Assembly: GCA_024641625.1 (NCBI GenBank)
Contig: JAHECQ010000197.1
Location: 1-7,416 of the forward strand
Reading direction: 5' to 3'
Length of the DNA: 7,416 bases
Origin: Acidimicrobiales bacterium
GTDB taxonomy: Bacteria; Actinomycetota; Acidimicrobiia; Acidimicrobiales; SZUA-35
Under the pieces are notes generated by a model. The model was not told the origin of the DNA. It worked only from the letters and a program-made list of their open reading frames with translations, and searched no databases. Below, piece by piece: positions 6,077 through 7,416 of the stretch; the first letter of the stretch is position 1, and each line of letters begins with the position of its first letter. The position numbers and the translations under genes are program-made.

Positions 6077-7416
6077 GTCGGCTCGCCGCCCAGAACGGTG
6101 CCGACGACCTCGATGCCACCGATGGCCGACGGATCGACCTCGTACGGGTCGTCGGCCAGCACGGTGAAGTCAGCCAACTTCCCAACCTCGATCGACCCGA
6201 GCTGATGGTCGCGATGCAACAGATGCGCGGCGTCCACGGTGATGGCGCGTAACGCCCGATCGACCGAGATGCGCTCCCCGGGAGCCAACACGGTTCGACC
6301 GTCGGATCCCACGCGAGTCACGGCGATCTCCGCCGCGAGCAATGGCGAGAGGGGTGAAACCACGAGATTGAAGTCGCTGTGGAGCGCGAAGAACGCCCCA
6401 GCCCGCTCGAGCGATCCGAGACGGGCGGTGGCCTCGGCGCGATCGGGCCCAAACCCTGCGTCGGCGTGCATCAGCGCACGCGTGCGCACGAAGTAGATGT
6501 TCACGCTGGCGCCACCCCCCAGTGCTGCCAAGCGTCGCGCCTGGGCCGGCGAGCTGAAACAGTAGTGCTCGATGACGAACCGGTGATCGAAGCGCGGGTG
6601 GGTCTGCTGCAGTCGCTCCAGCACGTTCAGCGTCATCTCGACGGTGTCATCCCCATTGGCGTGCGAGTGGATCTGGACACCGGCCTTCCAGAACGGCAAC
6701 ATCCGCTCGTAGAGCTGCTCCCAGGGGATCTCGCCGGTCAACCCGTGCTCGCCGTCGAGGTAGCCGGGAAACCCGAGCTTGAGCGTCATCGACGGGTAGG
6801 AGCCGTCGTTCACGTACTTGATGCCGTGGGTGGTCAGCCGGTCGTCGCCGACGGCTCTCTTGGAGGCCAGGTAGTCGAGCATGTCATCGCCGTAGGTCGA
6901 GACGAGCCGGGGCTCGAACGGCACCATCAGCATCCGGAGCGGGAAGGTGCCTTCGTCGATGGCCGCCCGGTGATCGTTCCACTCGGCCTCGAAATCGTCG
7001 ATGCCCCACACCATGTCCGTCGTCGTGGTGACCCCGGCGGCCCTGGCCACTGCGCCCATTCGGTCGACCGCTTCGCGGCCGAATCCCTCGGAGTAGACCG
7101 ATGCCGAAACCGGTCTGAACGCGCGACCCACGGCGGCAGTCTCGATGAACCAGCCGTTCAAGCGTCCATCGGGATAGCGCCCGAGACCGTGCAGATCGGT
7201 TGTTTCGTCGACGCCGATCAGCTCGATCATGGGACTGTTGGCGTAGACGATGTGCGGCGCATAGGCGCACACCCAGATCGGTACGACATCGCTGATCCCG
7301 TCGAGCAGGTCACGGTCGAGATGGCCATGCTGCGTCGCGGGGTCGTACCCCCACGCCGTGATCGGCTCCGGGCGCCCGTCGGGTCCGTGGGTCGCCTCCG
7401 ATGCCAGGCTTCGCAG
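6073..7416 (-). CDS. YtcJ/COG1574-type amidohydrolase (Amidohydro_3), N-terminus beyond the right edge
   Basis: The frame stays open to the right edge, giving 447 visible residues; the GTG at 7272 is internal because conserved sequence precedes it (TAWGYDP, then HLDRDLLD, which in relatives comes just before the substrate-gating segment). Downstream come YANSPMIELIG, then IKYVNDGSYPS (Lys200, the site of the usual carboxylated lysine), IHSHANGDD (His250, His252), FVIEHYCFS (His284), ALHSDFNLVVSPLSPL (Asp348) and a typical ending, LGSIEVGKLADFTVLADDP. These match the metal-ligand order of the family. The N-terminal HxH pair lies outside the window; full members run about 530-580 residues, so roughly 100 or so are missing. 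The family hydrolyses amide, formamide or related bonds with bound metal; the true substrate is unknown. It is the most upstream gene seen and overlaps the CobW-like gene by four bases, suggesting co-translation and a functional link. Confidence 0.92.
   Translation of the reverse strand: MRSLASEATHGPDGRPEPITAWGYDPATQHGHLDRDLLDGISDVVPIWVCAYAPHIVYANSPMIELIGVDETTDLHGLGRYPDGRLNGWFIETAAVGRAFRPVSASVYSEGFGREAVDRMGAVARAAGVTTTTDMVWGIDDFEAEWNDHRAAIDEGTFPLRMLMVPFEPRLVSTYGDDMLDYLASKRAVGDDRLTTHGIKYVNDGSYPSMTLKLGFPGYLDGEHGLTGEIPWEQLYERMLPFWKAGVQIHSHANGDDTVEMTLNVLERLQQTHPRFDHRFVIEHYCFSSPAQARRLAALGGGASVNIYFVRTRALMHADAGFGPDRAEATARLGSLERAGAFFALHSDFNLVVSPLSPLLAAEIAVTRVGSDGRTVLAPGERISVDRALRAITVDAAHLLHRDHQLGSIEVGKLADFTVLADDPYEVDPSAIGGIEVVGTVLGGEPT

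Noticed and set aside
5297..6205. Plus-strand open frame (302 codons) opposite the GTPase and the hydrolase end
   Set aside because: It spans two opposite genes and their junction, has a low-complexity Arg/Gly/Gln-rich translation, and shows no family signal.
7270..7272. GTG as the start of the amidohydrolase
   Set aside because: The frame continues open to the window edge and the preceding 48 codons carry conserved family sequence, so the true start is outside.

Overview
The window is GC-rich, and every gene I can support lies on the minus strand, so transcription runs from position 7416 toward position 1. GC-rich codons, two GTG starts, several strong Shine-Dalgarno sites and the families present (tandem CaiB-type CoA-transferase, YtcJ-type amidohydrolase, split-barrel flavin oxidoreductase, DUF1326) suggest a free-living actinobacterium, perhaps of the Acidimicrobiia. 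That placement is an inference from style and gene content. There is no rRNA, tRNA, mobile element or CRISPR array.

In transcription order the layout is as follows. (1) A YtcJ/COG1574-type amidohydrolase enters from the right edge and lacks its N-terminus (7416-6073). (2) A CobW/COG0523-type GTPase starts inside the hydrolase stop codon with a GTGA overlap (6076-5054). (3) A DAO-fold FAD-dependent oxidoreductase overlaps the GTPase by 11 bases (5064-3703). Just before its FAD-binding motif it carries an in-frame 15-base tandem repeat. (4) After a gap of 78 bases comes an 811-residue protein made of two fused class III (CaiB/BaiF) CoA-transferase halves (3624-1189). (5) After a gap of 127 bases containing inverted repeats comes a small pyridoxamine-phosphate-oxidase-like flavin/F420 split-barrel protein (1061-588). 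(6) After a gap of 270 bases comes the N-terminal part of a DUF1326 protein (317-1), cut by the left edge.

Genes 1 to 3 overlap and are very likely translationally coupled. Gene 4 probably belongs to the same transcript. Together they look like a small-molecule catabolic cassette: hydrolysis of an amide or related C-N bond, oxidation of an amine or amino acid by the flavoprotein, and CoA activation of an acid by CoA transfer, with the GTPase possibly supplying metal to the hydrolase. The substrate cannot be read from the sequence. Genes 5 and 6 are more loosely spaced and may be separate units.

The points most worth following up are the minisatellite that encodes repeated AGFDA units in the oxidoreductase, the CobW-family protein that keeps its P-loop and CxCC metal motif but has no recognisable NKxD guanine-specificity motif, the double CoA-transferase with a candidate catalytic Asp in both halves, and the hydrolase-GTPase coupling. 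I found no clearly new defence, mobile or RNA system.
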